Source: Actinomycetota bacterium (lineage in GTDB: Bacteria > Actinomycetota > Actinomycetes > Actinomycetales > Microbacteriaceae). From it: a stretch of DNA of 64,000 nucleotides. Positions 1 to 10,724 of the stretch are shown piece after piece (the first letter of the stretch is position 1; each line of letters begins with the position of its first letter). The notes under the pieces are model-generated. The model worked only from the letters and a program-made list of their open reading frames with translations. It ran no database searches and had not been told where the DNA came from. The position numbers and the translations under genes were made by a program. The stretch lies in the NCBI GenBank assembly GCA_947449765.1, contig CANFSP010000001.1, forward strand, positions 1-64,000, in the 5' to 3' direction.

Positions 1-369
1 GAATGCGACGACGGCGACGCTTGCGGCGTCTGCTACGTCGGCGACTCCGGTCGGGTATGGCGATGTGACGCTGACGGCGCAGTGGACGGCGATCACTTAC
101 AACGTGACGTATGACGATAATGGTGCGACGACGGCGCATGTTGGTGGTGCGGCTACGTATACGACTGGTTCGGCGTTCTCGTTGCCCACAGCTCCGGTAC
201 GCGCCGGTCACACTTTCGGTGGGTGGCGTTTGACGGGTTCGAATGCGACGACGGCGACGCTTGCGGCGTCTGCTACGTCGGCGACTCCGGTCGGGTATGG
301 CGATGTGACGCTGACGGCGCAGTGGACGGCGATCACTTACAACGTGACGTATGACGATAATGGTGCGAC
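1..369 (+). repeat. DNA-identical tandem repeat copies
   Basis: Bases 1-129 and 241-369 are identical as read, and the next ten bases after one mismatch also match. The period of 240 bp equals one 80-residue protein unit. Units further downstream agree at protein level but differ at many codons. Perfect identity at the left edge points to recent expansion or gene conversion, and the array probably continues outside the window. Such stretches are also prone to assembly collapse. Confidence 0.85.
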
Positions 370-2902
370 TACGGCGCATGACGGAGGTGACGCAACTTAT
401 GAAACGGGTTCGCCGTTCGCGTTGCCCACGGCACCGTCGCGTTCAGGTTATACATTCATCGGTTGGCGGATGACCGGAGGTCACGTCACAGCAACGAACG
501 TTGTGCCCCTGGCTACGACTGCGACTCCCTCCGGTTACGACGATGTCACAATGACAGCTCGGTGGGCTGCCGTGACTAACACTGTTACCTACGACGATAA
601 CGGTGCTACATCCGCACATGCCGGCGGTGATGGAGCTTACGACACGGGATCCGCATTCATGCTTCCGACGGCTCCTACTCGGTCGGGCTACACGTTTGCC
701 GGGTGGCGGATGACGGGCGCTCACATCACTTCGGCAAGCGTGCCATCAAACGCGGCGACAGCCTCACCTTCCGGCTATGACGATGTGACGCTGACGGCAC
801 AGTGGTCGCCTCTCACCTACAGCGTGACTTACGCCGACAACGGTGCAACATCGGCACACTCTGGCGGTGACACAACCTATGACACGGGCTCGCCGTTCAG
901 CCTTCCGACCCCTCCAACTCGTTCGGGATATACCTTCGCAGGTTGGCGTGTGACGGGTACGCACGTCACGACCGCGACAACGTCTGCTTCCGCAACGGAC
1001 GCGACCCCGGCGGGATACGGGAATATCTTGCTCACGGCGCAGTGGATCGCTGATGTCAATAACGTCACATACGATGACAACGGCGCTACGACGGCTCACT
1101 CCGGTGGAGACGCAACATATTCCACGGGCTCGCCTTTTACGCTTGCTACCCCCCCAGTCAGAGAAGGCTACAACTTCAACGGATGGGTGCTTACCGGTGT
1201 GCACGTTGTCTCGGCGAATCTATCGGCGAGCCTGACCTCAGCGACCCCATCCGGATACGATGACGTGACATTGACGGCCCGCTGGACCGCTTTGTCATAC
1301 GCGGTGTCTTACGACGACAACGGCGCGACAACTGCTCACACAGGCGGCGCCTCCTCATACTTGACCGGAACTGCCTTTGAACTCCCGACGCCTCCGGCTC
1401 GCTCCGGGTACAGCTTTGCCGGATGGAGCCTTGAAGGGAATCACGTCACCGCAGAGACAGTCGATGCAACGGCAACCGAGGAAACTCCACTTGGCTACGA
1501 CGACGTAACGCTTACCGCTACGTGGTCTGCAATTGTCAACAACGTCACCTACGATGACAACGGTGCAACGACGGCCCACTCCGGTGGAGATTCGACCTAC
1601 TCGACTGGCGCTGCATTCACACTGCCGACTCATCCAGTCAGGGAGGGTTACGCATTCGCCGGATGGCGGATGACCGGTCCTCACGTCACAACCACGAGCG
1701 TCCCATTGCATGCCACTTCCGAACTACCAATCGGTTATGGCGACGTGACATTGATGGCGCGCTGGAGCGCGAGCGCTTATGTCGTTACGTACGACCCGCA
1801 GGGTGGCACAGACGTTGACCCCGGCGGCTTTAACTGGGGTGACGATGTGACCTTACCGTCGGGTCCGACCCGTTCTGGATATACCTTCTCGGGCTGGTTT
1901 GTGGCGACGTCTGGCGGTAGCGCCTTAGGCACCTCGTACAGCCCCTCTTCGCCACAGGATGTGACGCTCTACGCTCATTGGACACCTCGCTCCTACGTTG
2001 TGACCTACGACCCCCAGGGCGGATCCGATGTCGATCCTGGTTCGTACACGTGGGGAGGCGATGTGACTTTGCCGTCGGGTCCGACCCGCGCGGGCTATAC
2101 CTTCGCCGGTTGGTTCATCGCCGCTTCTGGCGGAAGTGCCTTGGGTGCTGCATTCACGCCAGGCTCCCCAGCGAATCTGACCATTTACGCACAGTGGACA
2201 CCTGTGGTTTACTCCATCACTTACGTTGATAACGATGCGACGACGAATCACGTTGGTGGCGACGCGTCCTACGCGACCGGGTCGTCGTTCCTCCTGCCGA
2301 CTGCGCCTCGCCGAACAGGCTATTCGTTTGATGGCTGGGAAGTAAGTGGCATGCGTCAGCTTACATTTGCCCCGACCGCTCTCATTCTTATCGCGCCGAT
2401 TGAAATTTCATACGCCCCGAGTGGATACGGCGACCTCACGCTCACGGCCCAATGGACGCCGCTGTCCTACGTGGTCACGTACAACTCGACCGGTGGTTCT
2501 TCTGTAGCGCCGGGAAGCTATGTCTGGGGAGGGCGTGTCACGTTACCGCCGGCTCCGTCACGTTTGGGATACACATTCACGGGGTGGTTCTTGTCGCCCA
2601 CGGGCGGAACCCCGCTGTTGGGATCTCACCAGCCGACATCGCCCGGGGCGCTGACCATATACGCACACTGGACTCCGATCGAATTCACGCTGACATACGA
2701 GAGCAACGGCGGTGTCGGACAGATTGACCCGGCAACGTTCAGCTTGGAAACGAGCCAGATTTCAGTTGCAACGGGTTCACCTCTCTCTCGCCAGGGCTAC
2801 ACCTTCGCTGGATGGAATACGGCACCGGACGGAAGTGGCTCGAACTACGGAATTGGGTCATTGATTGGGCTGACGACAAACCTGACGCTGTATGCGATGT
2901 GG
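2..2902 (+). repeat. Array of InlB B-type protein repeats
   Basis: Twelve complete units are read. Seven consecutive 80-residue units (from nt 86, period 240 bp) share a 'DNGATTAH' segment near their start. They are followed by 72-residue units with 'YDPQGG' in place of that segment, one longer unit again of the first type (about nt 2198-2455), and two diverged units. The two unit classes are interspersed, which suggests unit exchange during growth of the array. Confidence 0.85.
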
Positions 2903-4129
2903 AATCTCATCCCTGTTCCTCCAGTCACCACACCGAGTCCACCAAGTCCCACACCAAGTCCTACGCCGACCAATGTGCGAAACCTCGGCTTGCCACTGGC
3001 CACTCCGATGACATCACCGGGGCTGCCCGGACGTACGCCAACGCTTGATTTGGGCGACGGCATTCAATCGGCGTCAGCCGCGGGCGACCCGTTACAGTCG
3101 TTGCTCAGGTCAGATGCCGCCAAGCGAACCGTTGGTGAACTGGGCAGTGAGGAGTTGGGTGGATTCTCCAGCGGTCAGTCGGTTCAGATTCTTATTTCAG
3201 GGTCTCGAACCACAGGTCAATTCCTCATGAGTGACTCGAAAGTGATTGATGTCCCCGCGATAGCTGCCGCTCTTTCGGAGTCAATGCCGCGAACCGGTAC
3301 CGATTTTGCTCGACTTACTCAAGCTCATTCGGTTTCGCAGGTTGATTTGACGAAGGTTACGACCGGCCAGGTCACCAAGGATGCAGCTGACCTCTTTACC
3401 GCGAGCGGACTTGGAACGCCCAGAACACTCGGTGACCTTCCCATTACCACGTCGACGCACTGGCTCAATGTGTCCGCCCAAGTCAACGGATACGTCCCGG
3501 GAACAGTGGTGTACCTTGCCGTTACAACGGACCCCATCATCTTCGGGTCTGCTCTGGTAGGTGCAGATGGAAACGTCTCACTTGACGGATATCTGCCCGT
3601 CGATGCCCTCGAGGCGGGAGCCCACAGACTTCGCATCATCGGAACACGGGACCTTGGTGGTGCAACCGTGGATGCAAGCGGCAACGTGCACGTGTCTGAT
3701 GCCGTGATGGCCTCCATTCGGAAGTTCGACAACGGAACGAATGCTGTCGTTCAGATGAACGGTGGATCACACGCTGTCTTCCGCCTCGTTCCTCTCTACG
3801 AAGAAGCACCCTGGTGGCTCTTCTGGTTCTACTTAGCCGCGTTAGCCCTCGCATTTGCTCTTCGTCGTTGGAAGGTTCGCTTGCGCTGGCCGGTTGTGAC
3901 GATTTGGACGGTTGGTATCGGCGGTTTCATCGGCGTCGAAACGGCAGCCTGGCTTTCCTTCTCCTTTGAGATGATGTTGTGGACACCGGCTGTGACGATT
4001 GTCGGACTTGGACTTGAACTCCTCTTGAGTTTGGTTCGTCGTGGCGTCATCCTCGGTAAGAAATCCAGCGAGGCAGAGCAAACATCAGTGGGAATGGCCC
4101 CAGTTCAGCGATTTAGAACCTCGCCGTAG
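2..4129 (+). CDS. InlB-type repeat surface protein, 5' partial
   Basis: The reading frame is open from the left edge, so the true start lies upstream. The visible part is about 1,375 residues. It holds twelve full and one partial Listeria-Bacteroides (InlB B-repeat, Flg_new) units with the hallmark 'R.GYtF.GW' core and 'vTLtAqW' ends. A proline/threonine/serine linker follows near nt 2912-2980, then about 270 residues of non-repetitive, probably beta-rich sequence. The C-terminus has three hydrophobic helices (about nt 3805-3865, 3880-3960 and 3970-4045) and a short polar tail. There is no LPXTG sorting motif, so membrane anchoring rather than sortase anchoring is inferred. The family usually acts as cell-surface adhesin or matrix protein; the role here is unknown. 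A strong hairpin closes the gene. Confidence 0.85.
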   Translation, partial: NATTATLAASATSATPVGYGDVTLTAQWTAITYNVTYDDNGATTAHVGGAATYTTGSAFSLPTAPVRAGHTFGGWRLTGSNATTATLAASATSATPVGYGDVTLTAQWTAITYNVTYDDNGATTAHDGGDATYETGSPFALPTAPSRSGYTFIGWRMTGGHVTATNVVPLATTATPSGYDDVTMTARWAAVTNTVTYDDNGATSAHAGGDGAYDTGSAFMLPTAPTRSGYTFAGWRMTGAHITSASVPSNAATASPSGYDDVTLTAQWSPLTYSVTYADNGATSAHSGGDTTYDTGSPFSLPTPPTRSGYTFAGWRVTGTHVTTATTSASATDATPAGYGNILLTAQWIADVNNVTYDDNGATTAHSGGDATYSTGSPFTLATPPVREGYNFNGWVLTGVHVVSANLSASLTSATPSGYDDVTLTARWTALSYAVSYDDNGATTAHTGGASSYLTGTAFELPTPPARSGYSFAGWSLEGNHVTAETVDATATEETPLGYDDVTLTATWSAIVNNVTYDDNGATTAHSGGDSTYSTGAAFTLPTHPVREGYAFAGWRMTGPHVTTTSVPLHATSELPIGYGDVTLMARWSASAYVVTYDPQGGTDVDPGGFNWGDDVTLPSGPTRSGYTFSGWFVATSGGSALGTSYSPSSPQDVTLYAHWTPRSYVVTYDPQGGSDVDPGSYTWGGDVTLPSGPTRAGYTFAGWFIAASGGSALGAAFTPGSPANLTIYAQWTPVVYSITYVDNDATTNHVGGDASYATGSSFLLPTAPRRTGYSFDGWEVSGMRQLTFAPTALILIAPIEISYAPSGYGDLTLTAQWTPLSYVVTYNSTGGSSVAPGSYVWGGRVTLPPAPSRLGYTFTGWFLSPTGGTPLLGSHQPTSPGALTIYAHWTPIEFTLTYESNGGVGQIDPATFSLETSQISVATGSPLSRQGYTFAGWNTAPDGSGSNYGIGSLIGLTTNLTLYAMWNLIPVPPVTTPSPPSPTPSPTPTNVRNLGLPLATPMTSPGLPGRTPTLDLGDGIQSASAAGDPLQSLLRSDAAKRTVGELGSEELGGFSSGQSVQILISGSRTTGQFLMSDSKVIDVPAIAAALSESMPRTGTDFARLTQAHSVSQVDLTKVTTGQVTKDAADLFTASGLGTPRTLGDLPITTSTHWLNVSAQVNGYVPGTVVYLAVTTDPIIFGSALVGADGNVSLDGYLPVDALEAGAHRLRIIGTRDLGGATVDASGNVHVSDAVMASIRKFDNGTNAVVQMNGGSHAVFRLVPLYEEAPWWLFWFYLAALALAFALRRWKVRLRWPVVTIWTVGIGGFIGVETAAWLSFSFEMMLWTPAVTIVGLGLELLLSLVRRGVILGKKSSEAEQTSVGMAPVQRFRTSP

Positions 4130-4140
4130 TGTCATGATTT

Positions 4141-4168
4141 GAAAGCCTCAGGTGAGCCTGAGGCTTTC
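4141..4168 (+). terminator. Hairpin after the repeat protein gene
   Basis: A perfect 12-bp stem (GAAAGCCTCAGG / CCTGAGGCTTTC) with a 4-base loop starts 11 bases after the stop codon. It is followed by TGCTT rather than a long T run. It also sits 24 bases beyond the end of the convergent YCII gene, so it may terminate both. Confidence 0.8.
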
Positions 4169-4192
4169 TGCTTAAACACCTGAGTTTCAGAG

Positions 4193-4516
4193 TTAAAGGA
4201 GCAGGCGCAATTCCACTCTGCGATTGCACGCCAGTGATGCACCCAGTGCTATCTCACGGGCCTGCACATCGTCGGATGCTTCGATGAGCCAGAACCCGGT
4301 GTAGCGCGCAGCATCGGTGTGGTGTGATCCGTCGCGGATGATTCCCGCGTTATGTCGGTTGTCGAACACGGTCGCGTGAGCACCAGAGTGGATGCCTTCG
4401 GCCATGAGAAGTTGCCCGTTTGCGCGAAGCCCGTCGTTGAATCGGCCGATGGCCTGCATTTCGTCTGGGCTCGCGGGCTCCAGCCCGTCATCGATGACAA
4501 AAAGGATGAATCGCAT
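4193..4516 (-). CDS. YCII-related domain protein
   Basis: The 107-residue product starts MRFILFVIDDG and has the compact alpha-beta pattern of YCII/DGPF-type proteins (dimeric ferredoxin-like barrels). It contains a 'DGSHHT' turn where the family often has DGPF, and a 'GFWLIEASD' strand. The frame is open further upstream to 4660, but that part has no family similarity and runs through the intergenic palindrome, so the ATG at 4516 was chosen. No clear Shine-Dalgarno sequence precedes it. It is divergent from icd and shares the 26-bp palindrome at 4556-4581. The specific function is unknown; family members are often associated with sigma-factor or small-molecule contexts. Confidence 0.7.
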   Translation of the reverse strand: MRFILFVIDDGLEPASPDEMQAIGRFNDGLRANGQLLMAEGIHSGAHATVFDNRHNAGIIRDGSHHTDAARYTGFWLIEASDDVQAREIALGASLACNRRVELRLLL

Positions 4517-4555
4517 GACATGAGTATGCCTGACGGGTGCATAATCCGAGCAAGT

Positions 4556-4581
4556 AAAGTATCTTGATATCAAGATACTTT
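4556..4581. promoter_or_regulatory. 26-bp perfect palindrome, probable operator
   Basis: The sequence is a perfect inverted repeat centred between 4568 and 4569, with core TATCTTGATATCAAGATA. It lies between the divergent YCII gene and icd. The shape fits a dimeric winged-helix regulator of the MarR type. In Streptomyces a MarR-family protein (TamR) is known to control isocitrate dehydrogenase, but I cannot confirm that this motif is that protein's site. Confidence 0.65.
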
Positions 4582-4595
4582 TACTACGCCGGTAA

Positions 4596-6860
<2,265 letters not shown>

Positions 6861-6875
6861 CGTGAAGTTCACCCC

Positions 6876-7796
6876 GTGATTGGCGCGCTGAGCGGTTTCG
6901 CCGTAGTCGGTTTCGCCGTGCTTGTCGGGTACATCACCGGGCGAACGCGCATCCTGGGCGAGCATGGCCGCGCGGTTCTGAGTAAGGTCGCGTTTTACGT
7001 CTGCTCGCCATTTCTCCTTCTCACGATTCTCGGTTCTGCAGACGTCAGCACGCTATTCACGGACCTCCTTCCGGTATCGGTGGTCGCGGCGGCATCAATT
7101 TTTGCCATTTTTGTCATCTTCGCGCTGATTCGACGACAGAGTTTCGGCGCTGCCGTGATCGGAGCACTCGGCGCGGGCTACGTCAACGCAAATAACATCG
7201 GCATCCCCATCGCCGTGTTCATGCTCGGCGGAGCAGCCTTCGCGGCTCCCGTCATTCTGTTGCAGCTCATTTTTTGGGCTCCACTAGCGCTGATTTGTCT
7301 TGACGCGTGGAAGTCGGGCACGGTCCGCATTCACCGAACCCTTTTTCGCACGCTCAAGAACCCGATCATTCTCGGCTCCCTTGTGGGGCTTCTCATTTCC
7401 GTTTTCCACGTCCCGGTCCCTCAGCTCGTCTGGGAGGCCACTGGCCTGGTTGGCCATGCGGCAGTTCCGCTGCTGTTGATTGCTTTCGGCATCTCACTCC
7501 ACGGCACCAGAATTCTGCGAGATAAAACGGAGCGTGCGAACATCATTGGCGCAAGCACGCTCAAACTCGTCGTCATGCCCGTCATCGCCTGGGCGTTTGC
7601 CGCTTATGTTCTGCATTTGGATGCGCACGCAATCTATGCCGTGACCGTACTCGCTGCTCTGCCCACCGCCCAAAACGTCTTCAACTACGCGACTGAGTAT
7701 GACACGCATGTCTTGCTGGCGCGTGACACCATCTTCATCACGACGTTTGGCGCAATCCCCGTGCTCTTAGCCATCACGTTGTTGCTCGCCCCATAG
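6876..7796 (+). CDS. AEC family transporter (auxin efflux carrier/malate permease type)
   Basis: The 306-residue product is an integral membrane protein with about eight to ten hydrophobic segments. It has the family's N-terminal 'GFAVLVGYITGR' helix and two-fold repeated helix layout. AEC proteins move organic anions such as malate or other small acids across the membrane. It starts with GTG 15 bases after icd, which suggests export or import of a TCA-type acid, but no substrate residue set can be read from the sequence. The start was chosen for its position right after icd and the immediate hydrophobic N-terminus. Confidence 0.85.
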   Translation: MIGALSGFAVVGFAVLVGYITGRTRILGEHGRAVLSKVAFYVCSPFLLLTILGSADVSTLFTDLLPVSVVAAASIFAIFVIFALIRRQSFGAAVIGALGAGYVNANNIGIPIAVFMLGGAAFAAPVILLQLIFWAPLALICLDAWKSGTVRIHRTLFRTLKNPIILGSLVGLLISVFHVPVPQLVWEATGLVGHAAVPLLLIAFGISLHGTRILRDKTERANIIGASTLKLVVMPVIAWAFAAYVLHLDAHAIYAVTVLAALPTAQNVFNYATEYDTHVLLARDTIFITTFGAIPVLLAITLLLAP

Positions 7797-7909
7797 CTGG
7801 CATCACGAATGCCTATAGTGCCGGGACTAGAGCCCGCGTCTAGGCTTGCAAGAGCAATGACGCATCCGCATTCGCATTCCGAGGCGGACAACCCAGGCGA
7901 GGAGCCAGC

Positions 7910-9679
7910 ATGAGTGCCGTGCAGCCACAGTTTCGACCCAATCAACCGCTGAGTGCATCCAAAATACCGATTCCGCCGGTTGAAACACGCACACACACTC
8001 TGTCGGCTGGCACGGTGGTCAAGGAGGGTGCGCATCCCCTTGATTGCGATATTCGTATAGACGAGGACCAGCCGATCACCCTTCGCGATGGTGTGGTGCT
8101 TTATGGCGATGTCTATCGCCCGGCTGGCGCAACGGACCAACTGCCGGCTGTGATGATGTACACGCCGTATTCGAAGCACGGGGGATACTGGAACACCGCT
8201 TTTTATCCCACCAATTTTGGTGTGCCTCCACAGGACCTCTCCGGGCTCAACGCGTTCGAAGCCCTCGACCCGGGCTATTGGTGTGCCCACGGTTACGCGA
8301 TTGTCGTTGTAGATTCGCGAGGAACCAGCAACTCTGGCGGTGACATGCGCTTCATGGGAGTTGGTGAAGGCGAAGACGTGTACGACGCCATCGAGTGGAT
8401 TGCGGCCCAGCCCTGGTCGAATGGTGCGGTCGGGATGGCCGGAAACTCAAAACTGTGTATCTCGCAGTGGGCGGCCGCCGCACTCAATCCTCCGCACCTC
8501 AAGGCAATAGCGCCGTGGGAGGGGCTGACCGATCTGTACCGCGACGTCATTGTGCGTGGTGGAATTCCTGATGTCACCTTCAACGAGCGCGATATTTACT
8601 CATTTATCTTCGGTCTGGCGGGTATCGAAGACATCGCGTCGATGGCGAAGACCAATCCGCTTTTCGATTCGTACTGGGCGAGCAAGGTCGCCGACCTGTC
8701 GCAGGTGTCGGCGGCTGTGTACGTGGGCGCAAGCTGGTCGAATCCGATTCATACGCGGGGAACGCTGGCCGCTTTTAGCCAGTTGCCACCCGAGAAGACG
8801 TGGATGCGCATTCATGACACTCAAGAGTGGATTGACCTGGCTGATCCCGCGAGCATGGATGATTTGCGTGCGTTTTACGATCGCTTTCTCAAGGGGCTCG
8901 ACAATGGCTGGGAGAACACTCCACGGGTGAGGTACACCGTGCTTGACCCGGGCGGTGTCGACCAAACAAATCTTGTCGCACCACAGTGGCCGCTCGTGTC
9001 TGCAGAACGAGAGCTTTTTTGCGACGCGCAGACACTCGCGCTCGTCTCGGAGACTCCTGCTGACGCATCCCATGCGTCGTATGTGTCGACCGAGCTTACT
9101 GACTCGTTGCGATTCACCATGGATGTCGTGGAAGACGTGACTCTCTATGGCGGTCTCTGCCTCAACCTGTGGGTCTCGAGTGATGATGGTGACGACGCCG
9201 ATGTCTTCGTGGCCCTGTACAAAGAGGATGCGACGGGCAACCGACAGCATCACATCACCCTTCGTGCGGCCGCGGCTCAAGCCTTCGTTCGATCGCTCGA
9301 GCACGACGGCAAACTGCCGGCAGCGGTCTCGTACACCGGACCAGTTGGTCGGCTTCGGGCATCCCACCGGGCGCTCAATCACGAGCTGTCGACCGTGCGG
9401 GAGCCGGTGCACCTGCACACCAGAGAAGACAGGCTGAAACGTGGTGAACCGGTGGAACTCCACATTGGCTTGTGGCCAACCGCAATGAAGTTGCGCGCAG
9501 GGGAAAGGCTGGTAGTCGAGGTAGCTGGACACCCCGTCGGCCCCCTCGCGATGCATATGCCGGGAGAATCCGGTCTGCCAGGTGGTGACATCAACATGAC
9601 CACCCGAAACGTTGGAACACACACCATTCACACCGGAGGCGAGTACCGCAGTCGGCTGAATTTTGCGGTGTTGGTGTAA
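7910..9679 (+). CDS. CocE/NonD family alpha/beta hydrolase
   Basis: The 589-residue product belongs to the X-Pro dipeptidyl-peptidase S15 / cocaine esterase family. It has an alpha/beta-hydrolase N-terminal half and a C-terminal jelly-roll ('LNLWVSSDDGDDADVFVALY'). The expected nucleophile is Ser180 in 'GNSKL'. The family normally has GxSYxG, so the residues after the serine are unusual. 'VVVDSRGTSNSGGD' fits the oxyanion-side loop. Substrates are typically amides or esters such as acylated peptides; none can be assigned. The ATG is preceded by a purine-rich GGCGAGGAG. A second, diverged family member lies at 19985-21646. The preceding gap (7797-7909) shows no other gene. Confidence 0.85.
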   Translation: MSAVQPQFRPNQPLSASKIPIPPVETRTHTLSAGTVVKEGAHPLDCDIRIDEDQPITLRDGVVLYGDVYRPAGATDQLPAVMMYTPYSKHGGYWNTAFYPTNFGVPPQDLSGLNAFEALDPGYWCAHGYAIVVVDSRGTSNSGGDMRFMGVGEGEDVYDAIEWIAAQPWSNGAVGMAGNSKLCISQWAAAALNPPHLKAIAPWEGLTDLYRDVIVRGGIPDVTFNERDIYSFIFGLAGIEDIASMAKTNPLFDSYWASKVADLSQVSAAVYVGASWSNPIHTRGTLAAFSQLPPEKTWMRIHDTQEWIDLADPASMDDLRAFYDRFLKGLDNGWENTPRVRYTVLDPGGVDQTNLVAPQWPLVSAERELFCDAQTLALVSETPADASHASYVSTELTDSLRFTMDVVEDVTLYGGLCLNLWVSSDDGDDADVFVALYKEDATGNRQHHITLRAAAAQAFVRSLEHDGKLPAAVSYTGPVGRLRASHRALNHELSTVREPVHLHTREDRLKRGEPVELHIGLWPTAMKLRAGERLVVEVAGHPVGPLAMHMPGESGLPGGDINMTTRNVGTHTIHTGGEYRSRLNFAVLV

Positions 9680-9728
9680 CGCGCGGAGGACTGAATAGTT
9701 ACGCAGCATGCGCCTCGTTGCCGTCAAG

Positions 9729-9734
9729 TAGTCT
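9729..9734 (+). promoter_or_regulatory. -10 box of a leaderless promoter
   Basis: TAGTCT ends six bases before the ATG at 9741, so transcription would start at or next to the start codon. No Shine-Dalgarno sequence is present. The same geometry recurs at 15916, 21756 and 52243. Confidence 0.6.
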
Positions 9735-9740
9735 CGTTGC

Positions 9741-10550
9741 ATGACCCGCGATCCACGCACAGAATTACGCGACATTGCCGCTCTGGTTGCCGAGGAAGCC
9801 GCCGGTGTCGCGCACGCAAAGCGTCGTGACGGTGTTCAGGTGGCTGCGAGTAAGTCCACTGAGACTGACATTGTGACGTTCGCGGATCAGCTCACTCAAG
9901 AATTCATCAAAGACCGCCTGTCTCAATTGCGACCAAATGACGCATTTTTTGGCGAGGAAGGTGGGGCCGAGGGCGGATCGAGCGGACTGACCTGGGTGGT
10001 TGATCCCATCGACGGCACCGTCAACTACCTGTACGACATTCCACAGTGGGCCGTGAGTATTGGCGTGGTGGAGGGTGATCCGGATCCGGCGACGTGGACA
10101 CCCCTCGCCGGCGCCGTGTGCACCCCGCAGCTCAGTGAGCTCTACACGGCCTCACAGGGCGGAGGAGCGTTTCTCAACAAGCATCAACTCCGCACGAACA
10201 CCCAAGATCGACTCGATCTAGCACTCATCGCAACAGGGTTTGCGTACGGTTCTGAACTGCGTGCGCATCAAGCCGGTGTTGTCGCGCAATTGATGCCCCT
10301 CGTGCGAGACATCCGTCGGATTGGGGCATGCTCTCTTGACCTCTGCAACGCGGCGTCAGGTCGAGTGGATGCGTTTTTCGAGCGCGACGTAAAGCCCTGG
10401 GATCACGCCGCCGGTGCATTGATCGCGCGTGAGGCCGGGGCTGTGGTGGGGGGATACGCGGGCGAGCGAGAGAGCCAACGCGTGTTGATTGCCGCTAACC
10501 CGAACCTGTTTCCACAGCTGGAAGAAAAACTCCGCGAGTTCGGCTACTAG
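9741..10550 (+). CDS. Inositol monophosphatase family protein
   Basis: The 269-residue product carries the metal-binding motifs of the family: 'GEEGG' for the first glutamate, 'DPIDGTVNY' for the central aspartates and 'WDHAAGALIAREAG' near the C-terminus. It should be a magnesium-dependent phosphatase on inositol phosphate, histidinol phosphate or a related sugar phosphate. Length is normal. The gene seems to have its own leaderless promoter. It stands alone between the CocE-type hydrolase and the M23 peptidase, so context does not fix the substrate. A histidinol-phosphatase role is possible in actinobacteria and cannot be excluded. Confidence 0.9.
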   Translation: MTRDPRTELRDIAALVAEEAAGVAHAKRRDGVQVAASKSTETDIVTFADQLTQEFIKDRLSQLRPNDAFFGEEGGAEGGSSGLTWVVDPIDGTVNYLYDIPQWAVSIGVVEGDPDPATWTPLAGAVCTPQLSELYTASQGGGAFLNKHQLRTNTQDRLDLALIATGFAYGSELRAHQAGVVAQLMPLVRDIRRIGACSLDLCNAASGRVDAFFERDVKPWDHAAGALIAREAGAVVGGYAGERESQRVLIAANPNLFPQLEEKLREFGY

Positions 10551-10556
10551 GTCGTT

Positions 10557-10724
10557 GCGCTGAGTGGAAAGCGCGTCTTCCACACCGTGTGCGAAGCCTG
10601 AGACTTTCGTAAGGATGCTCGCCTCAGGTGGAAATAAGCCCTCGAGCTGGGTAGCCTTAATAAATCCGTTACTTTTCCATTGCCGAGTAGTGGCAATCAA
10701 CGACGTACACGTGAGGAATTTTCA
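10557..10724 (+). promoter_or_regulatory. Structured leader region before the M23 peptidase gene
   Basis: Several small inverted repeats lie in this gap. GCGCT/AGCGC follows the upstream stop codon. CCTGAG/CTCAGG with a 20-base loop lies at about 10605-10636. ATTGCC/GGCAAT with a 7-base loop lies at 10679-10697, about 15 bases before the GAGGAA ribosome site. A leader RNA or attenuator is possible. I could not match it to a known riboswitch consensus. Confidence 0.3.

Noticed and set aside
1-2902. Possible CRISPR or satellite array
   Set aside because: The period is 240 or 216 bp, the frame is kept throughout and the units encode InlB-type protein repeats; there are no short repeats with unique spacers.
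8600-9775. 391-codon open frame on the minus strand
   Set aside because: Antisense shadow of the CocE-type hydrolase gene with no domain signal.
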